A stretch of 64,000 nt of DNA from Paenibacillus piri (GCF_004354045.1 NZ_SMRT01000015.1:1-64000), one strand, 5' to 3'. Numbered from the stretch's first letter, positions 34,935 through 44,053 are shown. Program-made: numbers and translations. Notes: generated by a model from the sequence alone, not told the origin.

Positions 34935-35327
34935 TTATCCTTTTCGGCTTAGCGCTTTAGCAATTCCACCAATAATTAAGCCCCAGATCGCATTGGTTGC
35001 AAAGACACTTACAATGGCAAGCGGGTTAGTTAAAGGACCTTGTAATTTCCCGTCCAAAATAGGAGACAAGATACCGCTGAGTAATATGGCGAAGAATGCA
35101 TAACTCAAGCCCGCATATACAAGAATGGCAACAGGATTGGGGATTTTCTTCATAAGGACGATAATAAGCCAAGCCAAGGAAATGAGGACCGTCATTAGGA
35201 TGCTTCCGAATTGTTGTCCAATGATGTCTATTACCCCAGTCATCTTCATGATGGGTCTTATCAGCGCTAAAGCGCCTAGTCCAAGGATAAGAGGCCAGTT
35301 TTCCTTCACTATATCTTTTGATTTCAA
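34935..35327 (-). CDS. Hypothetical membrane protein, four spans
   Basis: A 130-residue protein with hydrophobic segments WPLILGLGALALIRPIM, ILMTVLISLAWLIIVLM, ILVYAGLSYAFFAILLS and AIVSVFATNAIWGLIIGGIA. It starts at ATG 35327 with GAAAGGAAC upstream. It overlaps by 4 bases the end of the decayed DUF2269-like gene, so both were once one operon. I do not recognise a function. Confidence 0.65.
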   Translation of the reverse strand: MKSKDIVKENWPLILGLGALALIRPIMKMTGVIDIIGQQFGSILMTVLISLAWLIIVLMKKIPNPVAILVYAGLSYAFFAILLSGILSPILDGKLQGPLTNPLAIVSVFATNAIWGLIIGGIAKALSRKG

Positions 35328-35863
35328 CGAATATCAGTTCCTTTCTTGTGATTTAGTTGGGGGGGAGACGTGCCCTTCTTTATTTTCCCGAATGGTTTGA
35401 GGTAAGTAATGAATACCATGAACATAAGACACAATAAGTTAAAACAGGACATTATGATAATGGACGTCCATCTTGTCTGGAATGTTTGGTCTTGTAAGGT
35501 TGCAAACCCCATCTCATGGATCATATCCCCAAATGATGCTATCCAATGGTACAATTCCCATCATGATTGTCATAATGGTGAGAACGAGTTTAATCAGCAC
35601 CCAGTAATGCTTGACCAGTCCCCATTGCGTCCACAAGGACAACAAGATGCCTGTCAGCAAGCTCAGCAATGCCGGAAACTTGAGCGGATTCTCGTCAATG
35701 ACTTCCATGCTGGCTAACGTTTATACAAGCTGATCACCATTGTCCGCGCTATGCAAGTAGATTCCTAACGGCAGCATTCCTAATGTACCGCCAACCACGA
35801 TGCAATTGAAGCAACGTATAATGCGACTAGTAAGCTTTTTTTCTTCTGACTAGTTTGTAAGCC
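35324..35863 (-). pseudogene. DUF2269-like membrane protein, multiply frameshifted
   Basis: Reading in order on the minus strand, pieces in different frames give QTSQKKKSLLVALYVASI, VVGGTLGMLPLGIYLHSADN with a stop, FPALLSLLTGILLSLWTQWG, and then, after another shift, QTFQTRWTSIIIMSCFNLLC and FMVFITYLKPFG. Together they parallel the intact gene at 24.6 kb. At least three frame changes or stops make it non-functional. Confidence 0.75.
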
Positions 35864-36009
35864 ATTTAATGACCATCCCCCAGTTCGTAAGTTCTTCCGC
35901 AATTCGATGATTGCTCCTTTTGGCTCGGATTAAACTATACCAAAGAAATGTTGTGAACTTGTTACGATTATTTGCACGTTTTATGTAATTTACTCGCTCG
36001 TGAGAATCT

Positions 36010-36345
36010 TTGGATATAATGAGAAGGGGGAGCAATTATAAAAGAAGAAAAGTTCTAGAGTTTATGAGTTCCTTTCTGAAAAATGAAGGATTCCACATCG
36101 TCACTGCTCGAACGGGAATGGGAGCTTTTGAAAAGGTGAATGAAGTGAATCCTGCATTAGTGGTGCTGGATTGGATGATGCCGAATATGAGCGGCCTCGA
36201 TGTATGCCGTGAATTGCGAAAAAAAGCCGGGTAGGCATCATTATGGTCACTGCCAAATCCGATGAAATGGACAAGATTGTCGGTTTGGAGGTGGGGGCGG
36301 ATGATTCTATCACCAAGCCTTTTTCTTTGGCCGCGGCATCGTCGG
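36010..36345 (+). pseudogene. Response regulator receiver fragment
   Basis: One frame has VLEFMSSFLKNEGFHIVTAR and VVLDWMMPNMSGLDVCREL with the phospho-acceptor Asp, then a stop; the next frame continues VGIIMVTAKSDEMDKIVGLE and VGADDSITKPFSLA. The N-terminal acidic pair and the whole DNA-binding domain are absent. It is a decayed OmpR-type regulator. Confidence 0.8.
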
Positions 36346-36445
36346 TATCGGCTGCATGATTTTCGCTTGGGCAGTGGTATAATGGATGGTAAGCATCAAT
36401 GAGCAATCCGCATTTCTTCATACATAGACAAGGAGCTGAGATTAT

Positions 36446-37423
36446 ATGAAGTTTAACCGTCTTGGCGGCAGCGGCCTGAAGGTGTCCGCTTTAGGCTTGG
36501 GAACCAACGCGTTCGGCAAACGCGCCGATGAACGCACGTCGATTCAAATTATTCATCAGGTGTTGGATCAGGGCATCAACTTTATCGACACGGCGAATAT
36601 TTATACGGGCTCCGAATCGGAACGTATCATCGGCCTGGCGCTGGCCGGCAGGCGGCATGACGTTGTACTCGCGACCAAAGCCGGGCTGGTCAAAGGCAGC
36701 GGCCCGAATGAGAGCGGCTCATCGCGCTTCCATCTGCAGAGAGAGCTGGACGCCAGCTTGAAAAGGCTGCAGACGGATTATGTAGACCTGTATCAAATTC
36801 ATACGTTCGATCCGCAGACACCTCTCGAGGAAACGCTGCGTGCGCTGGATGATATGGTCCGATCCGGGAAGGTGCGCTATATCGGCGCATCGAATTATGC
36901 GGCATGGGAGCTGATGAAGGCGCTTGGCATCAGCGAGCGGCTCGGCTTAAACCGGTATGTGTCGACCCAGGTAAGCTATTCGCTTGCCGACCGGACACCG
37001 GAGCAGGAGCTGACGCCGTTCTGTCTCGATCAAGGGGTGGGGATAATTCCGTATTTCCCGTTGGCCGGCGGGATTTTGACCGGAAAGTATACATCTGCCG
37101 ATACGCCGCCGCAGGGCTCGCGAGCGGACAAGGACCCGAATTTCGGAAAGTTTCTGGATGAAGGCCGAATGGAGCTGGGTCGCAGCGTGAGCCGGCTGGC
37201 CGGGGAATCGGGCTGTACCCCGGGAGCGCTTTCTTTGGCCTGGCTGATGCGGCAGCCGGCGGTAGCCACGGTAATCGTCGGGGCCACAAGCGTGCAGCAG
37301 GCAGCCGACAATATGAGCAGTGTTGCGCTGGAGCTTGGCCATCATATATGGGACGAGCTGGACCGACTGAGCGAGCCGTATCGATACGGCAAGCCTTTTG
37401 CTTCGTATCGGCTGCCGCAGTAA
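36446..37423 (+). CDS. Aldo/keto reductase
   Basis: A 325-residue NADPH-dependent reductase of the AKR fold: MKFNRLGGSGLKVSALGLGT, the Asp-Tyr pair in FIDTANIYTGSESE, catalytic Lys in VLATKAGL, and VDLYQIHTFDPQTPLEETLR with the active-site His. The C-terminal cofactor block is ATVIVGATSVQQAADN. It resembles the YhdN/IolS-like AKR11-12 groups. AAGGAG lies upstream. Substrate unknown. Confidence 0.92.
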   Translation: MKFNRLGGSGLKVSALGLGTNAFGKRADERTSIQIIHQVLDQGINFIDTANIYTGSESERIIGLALAGRRHDVVLATKAGLVKGSGPNESGSSRFHLQRELDASLKRLQTDYVDLYQIHTFDPQTPLEETLRALDDMVRSGKVRYIGASNYAAWELMKALGISERLGLNRYVSTQVSYSLADRTPEQELTPFCLDQGVGIIPYFPLAGGILTGKYTSADTPPQGSRADKDPNFGKFLDEGRMELGRSVSRLAGESGCTPGALSLAWLMRQPAVATVIVGATSVQQAADNMSSVALELGHHIWDELDRLSEPYRYGKPFASYRLPQ

Positions 37424-37513
37424 TGCTTTCGGACGGATGTCACGTCAAAGGCCGAATTCTGCTGCAAAGGACTCCCTTCTCGACGGCGATGAGGGACTTT
37501 TAAAAAGTTTAAA

Positions 37514-37562
37514 AAACCTTCGGGCTTCCGCATATGATGCGGAGAAGCCTGAAGGTTTTCGT
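37514..37562. terminator. Terminator between convergent genes
   Basis: AACCTTCGGGCTTC with CGC...GCG and AGAAGCCTGAAGGTT form a long, slightly bulged stem followed by TTCGTTTTG. It serves the aldo/keto reductase. Confidence 0.7.
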
Positions 37563-37621
37563 TTTGAACAGGGACATTTCCGGTTTGCTCCGGTATGAAG
37601 GTACTGCGGGATCAGGCAGGA

Positions 37622-39172
37622 TTACTTCGGCGTATAAAAGTTTTGCGTGTAGTAGATCGACATTTTGCCGCCGAAGGCGACGCCGACGCCGAGACGTTCA
37701 ATATCGCTGAGCACATTTATGCGGTGGCCTTCCGAGTTCATCCAGCTTTCATGGGCGAAAATGGCGCTCGTTTGGCCGGCGGCGATATTTTCGGCGGCGG
37801 CCTGCAACGTGAGGCCGTCCTGTTTCATTCGGTCAAATGGCGACGCTCCGCTCAAATTCGTATGGTTAAAAAAGCTGTGATCAGCCATGTCCCGGCTATG
37901 CTTGCGCGCCGTTGACGCGACCTTGTCGTCCCAGACGAAGGCGGGCTTGCCGAGCTTGACGCGGACAGCGTTGGCCAAGTCGAAAATTTGGCGCTCATAA
38001 GCGTTGATCAGCGTATCGCTCGACTCCGGATAAAACGTCGTCAGCGCCATTTCCGCTGGCTTGGCGATAGCTTGAACGCTGGTGACGACATTGCTTCGGT
38101 GCAGATCGTAAAAGAAGGTGACGTAGGCATCGTCCGTTTCGTAAGTGCCGTACTCGCCCTTTCCGTAATTCATCATCAGCCGGGTGTTGCCCTTGGTGAT
38201 GGAGGCTAACGGCTGCCCGTACTGCTTTTGAACGGCGCTCTTGGCGCTTCCGTCCGTGAGGCCGTTGAGCTGCCAGTTGGCGGAAGGGGAATACAGTCCG
38301 ACCACTTTGCCGTCGCTGCCGATTCCAATCTGCGCGTAGCTGCTGTAATCCTGGTTATAAATGTACCAGTGGAAGCCGTATTCGCTTAAATCTTTGCGCG
38401 CAGGCTCGCCGAGCGTGGCGATTACATCGGCGGCGGTATCGCCGAGACGAATGCCCTTGACCGTGACGGCTTCCGCGGCAGCCGGCGCCGTGCCGGCCGG
38501 CGAAGCGTGCGGCGGCACCGGAGCGGTCGGGCTCTTCGGGTCGCTTGGAGCGGGTACGGCGGGAGCTGCAGGCGCTGCGGTTCCGTCCGGGCTCAGCCGA
38601 AGCTGCTTCAGCTTCAGGTTGCGGATAAACTGCACCGCTTCGGCCCGGGACAATCGGTCCGCGGCCTGGTAGCCGGCCACCGTAGCGGCGGTTTTTCCTC
38701 CGGACAAGCCCTGGTCAAGCAAATAACGGATCGAATCGTTCAAGCTCTGCGTCCCTTTCTGGGAAGCGGTAATGATCCGCGCCACATGCCCGCGGTTGAA
38801 CTTGGCCGGATCGGCATTGTGCAGTACAGGCCATTTGCGGGTATCGGCCGCATCGTAATAAGGCTTGTACCAAGCGGCACCGGCTGCGGCGTCAGGGAGC
38901 TTTATCTCAGGGTAAGCGCGCAGCAGCATAGCCAGAAACTCCGGTTCCGATACCGGCTCATCGGGCCGGAAGCTGCCGTCGGCATAGCCGTCGACGATAT
39001 GGTTCTGCACGCCCCAGGCGATCGCCGAAGCGCCCCAATGGCTCGACGTATCGGAAAAGACGGGCGCTTCGGCCGCGTGAACGGCGGAATGGCCCGGAAC
39101 ATCCGTAAATAGCTGCGATACAAAGAGCGCAACAGCGGCGGGCAGCAGAAATGCGGCAAGTTTGGTTTTCAT
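37622..39172 (-). CDS. Secreted SLH- and CAP-domain protein
   Basis: A 516-residue extracytoplasmic protein. Signal peptide ends near AVHAAEA. Residues about 38-190 carry SLH-type repeats (FSDTSSHWGASAIAWGVQNH, IVDGYADGSFRPDEPVSEPE), which bind cell-wall pyruvylated polymer. A Pro/Ala-rich linker follows, then a CAP-associated domain (VKGIRLGDTAADVIATLGEP) and a C-terminal CAP/SCP domain of about 125 residues (LINAYERQIFDLANAVRVKL, HSRDMADHSFFNHTN, GHRINVLSDIERLGVGVAF). Such proteins sit on the surface; role unknown. GGAGGT precedes the ATG. Confidence 0.9.
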   Translation of the reverse strand: MKTKLAAFLLPAAVALFVSQLFTDVPGHSAVHAAEAPVFSDTSSHWGASAIAWGVQNHIVDGYADGSFRPDEPVSEPEFLAMLLRAYPEIKLPDAAAGAAWYKPYYDAADTRKWPVLHNADPAKFNRGHVARIITASQKGTQSLNDSIRYLLDQGLSGGKTAATVAGYQAADRLSRAEAVQFIRNLKLKQLRLSPDGTAAPAAPAVPAPSDPKSPTAPVPPHASPAGTAPAAAEAVTVKGIRLGDTAADVIATLGEPARKDLSEYGFHWYIYNQDYSSYAQIGIGSDGKVVGLYSPSANWQLNGLTDGSAKSAVQKQYGQPLASITKGNTRLMMNYGKGEYGTYETDDAYVTFFYDLHRSNVVTSVQAIAKPAEMALTTFYPESSDTLINAYERQIFDLANAVRVKLGKPAFVWDDKVASTARKHSRDMADHSFFNHTNLSGASPFDRMKQDGLTLQAAAENIAAGQTSAIFAHESWMNSEGHRINVLSDIERLGVGVAFGGKMSIYYTQNFYTPK

Positions 39173-39410
39173 CGGTTTTTACCTCCGGGAAAATTCGCGA
39201 GAAAGCGGTTATAAAGGACATAGGCTGCAATCCTATGTTTTCGTTATTCCTTTATTGTATGGGTCCGGCCGGGGAATGTCCAGACGGGAAGGGCACCGGG
39301 CGGTAATCGGGAGAAGAAGCTGGCAAGAAATGCTTTTCACCAAGTTCGAACAGGTTTATACTTGGGTTGCAAGGCATACGGAAAATTCAGAGCAGGAGGC
39401 GGATGTACAA

Positions 39411-39887
39411 GTGATTGTTAGCGATTTAACGAATTGGGAACGGGAAAAGCAGGTGTACCCGAAAGCGATTAACCGTGGGCTGGAGTTTATTCAAAGTACG
39501 GATTTCGGTTCATTGAAGCCGGGCCGTTATGACATTGAAGGTGACCGGATGTTCGCCCTGCTGCAGGAGCCGACAACGTTGGCTTGGGAAAAGCAGCGTC
39601 CTGAATCGCACCAGACGTATACGGATATCCAGTTTTTACTGGAGGGCGACGAAGTGATCCGGGTTGCGCCGTTGACCGCGGATGCGGTGATCAGCGAGGA
39701 AGATTTCGCCGCGAGAGACATTGCCTTTTACAGTACGGTAGCCGAAGAGCAGGCGATCCGGCTTCGTCCGGGTTCGTTTACGGTATTTTATCCCGGCGAT
39801 ATTCACCGTCCTTGCTGCAGTGCCGGACAAGAGCAAAAAATCCGTAAAGTGGTTCTTAAAATTCATAAATCGCTGCTGTTCGAATAG
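39411..39887 (+). CDS. YhcH/YjgK/YiaL-family protein
   Basis: A 158-residue cupin-like protein, beginning VIVSDLTNWEREKQVYPKAI at GTG 39411 behind AGGAGG. KPGRYDIEGDRMFALLQE and SHQTYTDIQFLLEGDEVIRV are the family blocks (EbgC-like fold, metal-binding His/Glu), and FYPGDIHRPCC is the last cupin strand. Members occur with sialic acid or sugar catabolism; the exact reaction is not settled. The open frame runs much further upstream but there it overlaps the divergent promoter region. Confidence 0.85.
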   Translation: MIVSDLTNWEREKQVYPKAINRGLEFIQSTDFGSLKPGRYDIEGDRMFALLQEPTTLAWEKQRPESHQTYTDIQFLLEGDEVIRVAPLTADAVISEEDFAARDIAFYSTVAEEQAIRLRPGSFTVFYPGDIHRPCCSAGQEQKIRKVVLKIHKSLLFE

Positions 39888-39988
39888 GGGCGGCTCCGGG
39901 AAGGACAGGACCGCGAGGTTGCTGCCCTTCCAACGATCGGGTGGAAACCTGCCGCATACACACTGCTTAAGGTCGGGAGGGGCAATCG

Positions 39989-40774
39989 ATGGATGTCAAA
40001 CGTGAGGTTCAAAAGCAATTCGGGCAAAATGCGTTGAAATATGTATCGAGTCCGATTCATGCGCAAGGGCATGATTTGGCGATGCTGCTTGAGGTTGCCG
40101 AGGCGGATTCCAACATGCGCCTGCTGGACGTTGCTACCGGGGGCGGCCATGTAGCCAAGCTGTTTGCGCCGGTGGTGAAGCAGGTGACTGCGTTCGACTT
40201 AACCGCGGAGATGCTGGGGGAAGCCCAGTCGTTTATCGCCCAAAGCGGCTTTGATAACGTGGATTTCGTCCACGGAGACGCCGAGCAGCTGCCGTTCGCC
40301 GACGGCGAATTCGACCGTGTGGCGTGCCGGATTGCGGCGCATCATTTCCCGAATGTCGGCGCATTTGCAAGCGAAGCGGCGCGCGTGCTGCGTCCCGGAG
40401 GCTGTCTGCTGCTGATCGATAATGTGGCGCCGGAACGGGCGGAGTACGACCAGTTTTACAACGAAGTCGAGAAAGAGAGAGACCCGAGCCATTACCGTGC
40501 ATGGAAAAAATCCGAATGGATCCGTCTGGTCGAGCACGCCGGGCTAACCGTAGAGCTGCTGACGTCATTTCCCAAAACGTTCGGATTCCAGTCATGGGCC
40601 GACCGGATGAATATGACCGAGACGGCGAAGCAGCGGCTGGAGCAGACGTTTTTGCAGGCGACGCCGGAGTTGAAGCGGCAGTTCGCGATCGTGGAGCGGG
40701 AAGGGCGTCTTGCAAGCTTCCAAGGCCAGGCGATTTTGCTTAAGGCGCGAAAGGCGGAAGACCTGCAGGGTTAG
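39989..40774 (+). CDS. UbiE/COQ5-like SAM methyltransferase
   Basis: A 261-residue class I methyltransferase: motif I LLDVATGGGHVAKLF, post-I TAFDLTAEMLGEA, motif II FADGEFDRVACRIAAHHFPN and motif III RVLRPGGCLLLIDNVAPE, then the helical ERDPSHYRAWKKSEWIRLVE. This is the intact counterpart of the deleted gene at 2303-2969. GGAGGGG precedes the ATG. Target unknown. Confidence 0.9.
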   Translation: MDVKREVQKQFGQNALKYVSSPIHAQGHDLAMLLEVAEADSNMRLLDVATGGGHVAKLFAPVVKQVTAFDLTAEMLGEAQSFIAQSGFDNVDFVHGDAEQLPFADGEFDRVACRIAAHHFPNVGAFASEAARVLRPGGCLLLIDNVAPERAEYDQFYNEVEKERDPSHYRAWKKSEWIRLVEHAGLTVELLTSFPKTFGFQSWADRMNMTETAKQRLEQTFLQATPELKRQFAIVEREGRLASFQGQAILLKARKAEDLQG

Positions 40775-40945
40775 CCTGCAGCATAGATAAGGGTGGCGCG
40801 TCGGAAGACGGCCATCCTATTTATTTTTGAGCCGGATGGATAGCGGATTGCTCGGCTCGCTCGACCCGGTGCATGCCGATCAGGTATGATGAAGAGGACA
40901 TGCATTAGAAAGAACGCCAATTTTCGTTGGAAAGGCAGGAGAACC

Positions 40946-41704
40946 ATGGGTCTGTTTTTACGTGAAATTACGATTCTGCGTGAAAAATTCCCCTCTATCG
41001 GGCGCTACCCTTTTTCGGTGCCTGCGCTTGCCGGGACGAGAGGGCTGCGGCTGAGAGAGCCCGTTACCTTCTTTGTCGGGGAGAACGGCTCGGGGAAGTC
41101 GACCTTGCTGGAAGCCGTCGCCTGGCAGTGCGGCTTTCATACGGCGGGCGGCAGCACCAATCAGGCTTACGAGCTGGAAGGGACGGAGTCCGATTTCGGG
41201 CCTTTTATCCGGCTGTCGTGGAGTCCCAAGGTGACGAACGGTTTTTTTCTGCGGGCGGAGTCGTTTTTCGGCTTTGCCAATTATTTGGATCAAATGGTGC
41301 GCGAGCAGCCGGGGTACCGAGATGAATTTTACGCGCCATACGGCGGGAAATCGCTGCACGAGCAATCGCACGGCGAATCGTTCCTGTCGCTGTTCCGCAA
41401 CCGCTTCGGGAGAAAGGCGATCTATTTGCTGGACGAGCCCGAGGCGGCGCTGTCGCCGGCCCGCCAATTAAGCCTGCTGTCCGTATTCCGACGTCTCAGT
41501 CCGGATTCGCAGTTCATTGTGGCGACGCATTCGCCCATTTTGCTCGGGTACCCGGATGCGCAAATTTATTCATTTGACGAAGGGCCGATTCGCGAGATCG
41601 ATTACGAGGAAACGTCGCATTATCAGCTGACGCGCCGGTTTTTGGAAAACCGCGGTTCCATCTTCCGCGAGCTGTTCGCCGAAGATGAGGAGGACGGGGA
41701 GTAA
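40946..41704 (+). CDS. AAA-type ATPase (SMC/RecF-like, DUF4435-type neighbour absent)
   Basis: A 252-residue P-loop ATPase: Walker A FFVGENGSGKSTLLEA at about residue 45, the Q-loop region, a truncated lid with signature-like HGESFLSLF, Walker B KAIYLLDEPEAALSPARQ and the H-loop FIVATHSPILLG. It is of the soluble ABC/RecF type and matches the short ATPases annotated as AAA_21. ATG 40946 has CAGGAGA; the open frame begins 60 bases earlier without support. A short ORF overlaps its stop codon. Confidence 0.88.
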   Translation: MGLFLREITILREKFPSIGRYPFSVPALAGTRGLRLREPVTFFVGENGSGKSTLLEAVAWQCGFHTAGGSTNQAYELEGTESDFGPFIRLSWSPKVTNGFFLRAESFFGFANYLDQMVREQPGYRDEFYAPYGGKSLHEQSHGESFLSLFRNRFGRKAIYLLDEPEAALSPARQLSLLSVFRRLSPDSQFIVATHSPILLGYPDAQIYSFDEGPIREIDYEETSHYQLTRRFLENRGSIFRELFAEDEEDGE

Positions 41705-41856
41705 TGGCCGGCAAGCGGCTTGCGCTTGAAAAGACGGCCGTTGTGCAGGAGCGCTTCATTTCGTTGACGATTCACGGCATGAACAATCAATGGCAGCAAT
41801 TAGGAGCTGCGGTCCGATTTCCAAATGAATTCGCAAATTCGATCCGAGGAGCGTGA
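41704..41856 (+). CDS. Possible small coupled ORF, 50 residues
   Basis: The ATPase stop and this start overlap as TAATG. The product MAGKRLALEKTAVVQERFIS then LTIHGMNNQWQQLGAAVRF, NEFANSIRGA has no recognised family. Coupling to the ATPase is the only support; it might be a remnant or chance frame. Confidence 0.3.
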   Translation: MAGKRLALEKTAVVQERFISLTIHGMNNQWQQLGAAVRFPNEFANSIRGA

Positions 41857-41865
41857 GCTTTGCAT

Positions 41866-42774
41866 ATGAAACCGTTTGAGGCGTTGATGGTCGATCAAGA
41901 GGACGGCCGGTTTACGATCGGCGTACGGGAGCTGGAGGAGAAGGAGCTGCCGGCGGAGGGCGAGGTGCTGATCCGCGTCCTTTATTCCGGCTTGAACTAT
42001 AAAGACGGGCTGGCCTGCCGGCCGAACGGCGGCATCGTCCGTTCGTACCCGCATATCCCCGGCTACAGCTCGCTGGCGCGGGTGCCGGCCGACTGGGTCG
42101 TGCCGCTGCCGCCGGAGCTGGAGCCGCGCGAAGCGATGGCGATCGGTACCGCCGGGCTGACGGCGGCGATCTCGATTGAACGGATGGAGCATAACGGGCT
42201 CCATCCCAGGCTCGGCCCGGTGCTCGTAACCGGAGCCACCGGCGGGGTCGGCAGCTGCGCCGTCGCGCTGCTGGCGGCGCGCGGCTACGATGTCGCGGCC
42301 AGCACGGGCAAGGCCGCGGAGCACGATTATTTGCGGGCGCTCGGAGCCCGCACGGTTGTCGGCCGCCTGGGCGCAGCGGCGGCGGAAGGCGGCACAGCGG
42401 CTGCCGTCAGGCCGCTGGAGAAGCAGCAATGGGCCGGCGCGGTCGACCCGGTCGGCGGCAGCGGGCTCGCATTCGTGCTCGCCTCGATCCGCTACGGCGG
42501 CTCTGTAGCGGTCAGCGGGCTGACCGGCGGCGGTGCGATTCCGACGACGGTACATCCGTTTATCCTGCGCGGCGTCAATCTGTTGGGTATTGATTCCGTG
42601 CAATACCCGATCGAGCGCCGCCGCGCTTTATGGGAACGGATGGCCGCCGACTTGAAGCCCGCCGGACTGCTTGAGTGGATCGGCAGCCGCACGATCCGCC
42701 TTCAGGACGTGCCGCAGGCGGCCGAGGAGCTGCTGGCGGGTCAAGTTCGAGGTCGGATCGTGGTCGAGCTGTAG
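41866..42774 (+). CDS. YhdH/YhfP-type quinone oxidoreductase with internal deletion
   Basis: A medium-chain dehydrogenase of about 302 residues with LYSGLNYKDGLACRPNGGIV, the cofactor loop VTGATGGVGSCAVALLAARG and AVSGLTGGGAIPTTVHPFIL, as in acryloyl-CoA/quinone reductases, which are about 330 residues. HIPG is followed directly by YSSLARVPADWVVPLP. The usual block between them (IDxAGxV...GDxV...GGxSEYA, about 34 residues) is missing in frame, removing part of the catalytic GroES-like domain. It may be inactive. A TTG at 41860 is an alternative start. Confidence 0.8.
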   Translation: MKPFEALMVDQEDGRFTIGVRELEEKELPAEGEVLIRVLYSGLNYKDGLACRPNGGIVRSYPHIPGYSSLARVPADWVVPLPPELEPREAMAIGTAGLTAAISIERMEHNGLHPRLGPVLVTGATGGVGSCAVALLAARGYDVAASTGKAAEHDYLRALGARTVVGRLGAAAAEGGTAAAVRPLEKQQWAGAVDPVGGSGLAFVLASIRYGGSVAVSGLTGGGAIPTTVHPFILRGVNLLGIDSVQYPIERRRALWERMAADLKPAGLLEWIGSRTIRLQDVPQAAEELLAGQVRGRIVVEL

Positions 42775-42865
42775 GCCGATTTCCGGCCTTTTGTGAAACG
42801 CGACGACAGGACGGAAGCTGCTAGCAGGCGCATAAGCGTTCGAACGGAACGGCATGTACGGGAAC

Positions 42866-42895
42866 GAAAAAGACACCTTTGCCGGTGTCTTTTTC
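42866..42895. terminator. Bidirectional terminator
   Basis: AAAAAGACACC pairs perfectly with GGTGTCTTTTT around TTTGCC. It separates the convergent reductase and HxlR genes. Confidence 0.9.
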
Positions 42896-42904
42896 CCATT
42901 GCTA

Positions 42905-43270
42905 TCAAAGGGTATTCGCGTCGCCCCTGTTCGCGTTGTTCATAAATTCGATATGACTAAATCCCCATCCACACATATCGCTCAAAACCGAGCTTAACGT
43001 TTTTCCGTGATCCGATAAATAATATTCGACTTTGGGCGGAATCTCGTGATACACCTGGCGCACGATCAGTCCGTCCCGTTCCATCTCGCGAAGCTGATTG
43101 GTGAGCATGCCTTGAGTGATATTTGGGAGCAGCCGCCTTAATTCCCCGAACCGCTTCGTGCCTTCATACAGCAATATAAACAAAATGAGCGGCTTCCATT
43201 TTCCTCCGATCACCTGCAGCGTGGCCAATATCCCCTCCGTCGTATTGGAATCGCGAATTCCTTCCCGCAT
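42905..43270 (-). CDS. HxlR-family transcriptional regulator
   Basis: A 121-residue winged-helix protein: LATLQVIGGKWKPLILFILL, KRFGELRRLLPNITQGMLTN and QLREMERDGLIVRQVYHEIP, ending VEYYLSDHGKTLSSVLSDMC. There is one Cys near the end and none in the typical redox position near the N-terminus, so oxidant sensing is uncertain. It is divergent from the NAD(P)H-type flavoprotein gene, the usual target in this arrangement. Confidence 0.9.
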   Translation of the reverse strand: MREGIRDSNTTEGILATLQVIGGKWKPLILFILLYEGTKRFGELRRLLPNITQGMLTNQLREMERDGLIVRQVYHEIPPKVEYYLSDHGKTLSSVLSDMCGWGFSHIEFMNNANRGDANTL

Positions 43271-43342
43271 TTCCTCAGCTCCCGATCACAAGATGTTAAT
43301 CTTCTTAGTTGTTACTATAGCAAAGTATCCGGAATTAATACA

Positions 43343-43436
43343 GTACGCTGATTTATCGTACTTAGTACGGTTTATCGTACTTATCATGAGCGCCTATAGT
43401 ACGTCACACGGGACCTAGTATGATTAAAAAGCGTAC
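43343..43436. promoter_or_regulatory. GTAC-rich operator region between hxlR-type and reductase genes
   Basis: Six GTAC tetramers occur in 94 bases (43343, 43358, 43365, 43377, 43399, 43433). The centre is the palindrome CGTACTTAGTACG at 43357-43369. HxlR/YodB-type regulators bind such symmetrical sites. Confidence 0.6.
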
Positions 43437-43513
43437 TTTGCAAAAATGAAAATCTCCACCATAATGGGGATGCACATCGCGATGCTGCAAAAAAATAAGA
43501 AAGGATGACCGTC

Positions 43514-44053
43514 ATGAAAATTATGGTTATCGCCGCGCATCCCAATCTGGAACAATCCCGAGCCAATCGGGCATTTGCCCTTGAGCTGAAAAAACACGAC
43601 AGCATTTATTTTCGCGACCTTTATCGGGAGTACCCCGATTGGAACATCGATGTAGAGAGGGAACAACAGCTGCTGGTTCAATATGACCGGATTGTGGTGC
43701 AGTTCCCCTTTTTTTGGTACAGCTGCCCGCCGCTTTTAAAAAAATGGTTTGATGACGTACTGACGTTTGGCTGGGCTTTTGGACCCGGTGGCGATCATTT
43801 GAAAGGCAAAGAGTTTATGGTCGCTACAACGACGGGCGGTACGGAACGGGGATACCGTTCGGGGGGTTCCAATTGGTACACAATCAGCGAGCTTTTAAGG
43901 CCGATTCAAAGCACCTTCACCCGTTGCAACGGAACCTATCTTCCCCCTTTCGTCACTTATAATGCGGATGAAGGTACGGATGCATTTCTCGCGCAAGAGG
44001 CGGCAAACTATGCGGAGCATATCCAGACTTCGATGCGCATGCTCGTCCATTAA
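43514..44053 (+). CDS. NAD(P)H dehydrogenase, flavodoxin-2 fold (KefF/YwrO type)
   Basis: A 179-residue flavoprotein: MKIMVIAAHPNLEQSRANRA for the FMN phosphate loop, VVQFPFFWYSCPPLLKKWFD, then DVLTFGWAFGPGG and the FMN-contacting ATTTGGTERGYRSGG. Members reduce quinones by two electrons using NAD(P)H. ATG 43514 is used because AAGAAAGG directly precedes the in-frame ATG nine bases upstream. Likely controlled by the divergent HxlR protein. Confidence 0.9.
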   Translation: MKIMVIAAHPNLEQSRANRAFALELKKHDSIYFRDLYREYPDWNIDVEREQQLLVQYDRIVVQFPFFWYSCPPLLKKWFDDVLTFGWAFGPGGDHLKGKEFMVATTTGGTERGYRSGGSNWYTISELLRPIQSTFTRCNGTYLPPFVTYNADEGTDAFLAQEAANYAEHIQTSMRMLVH

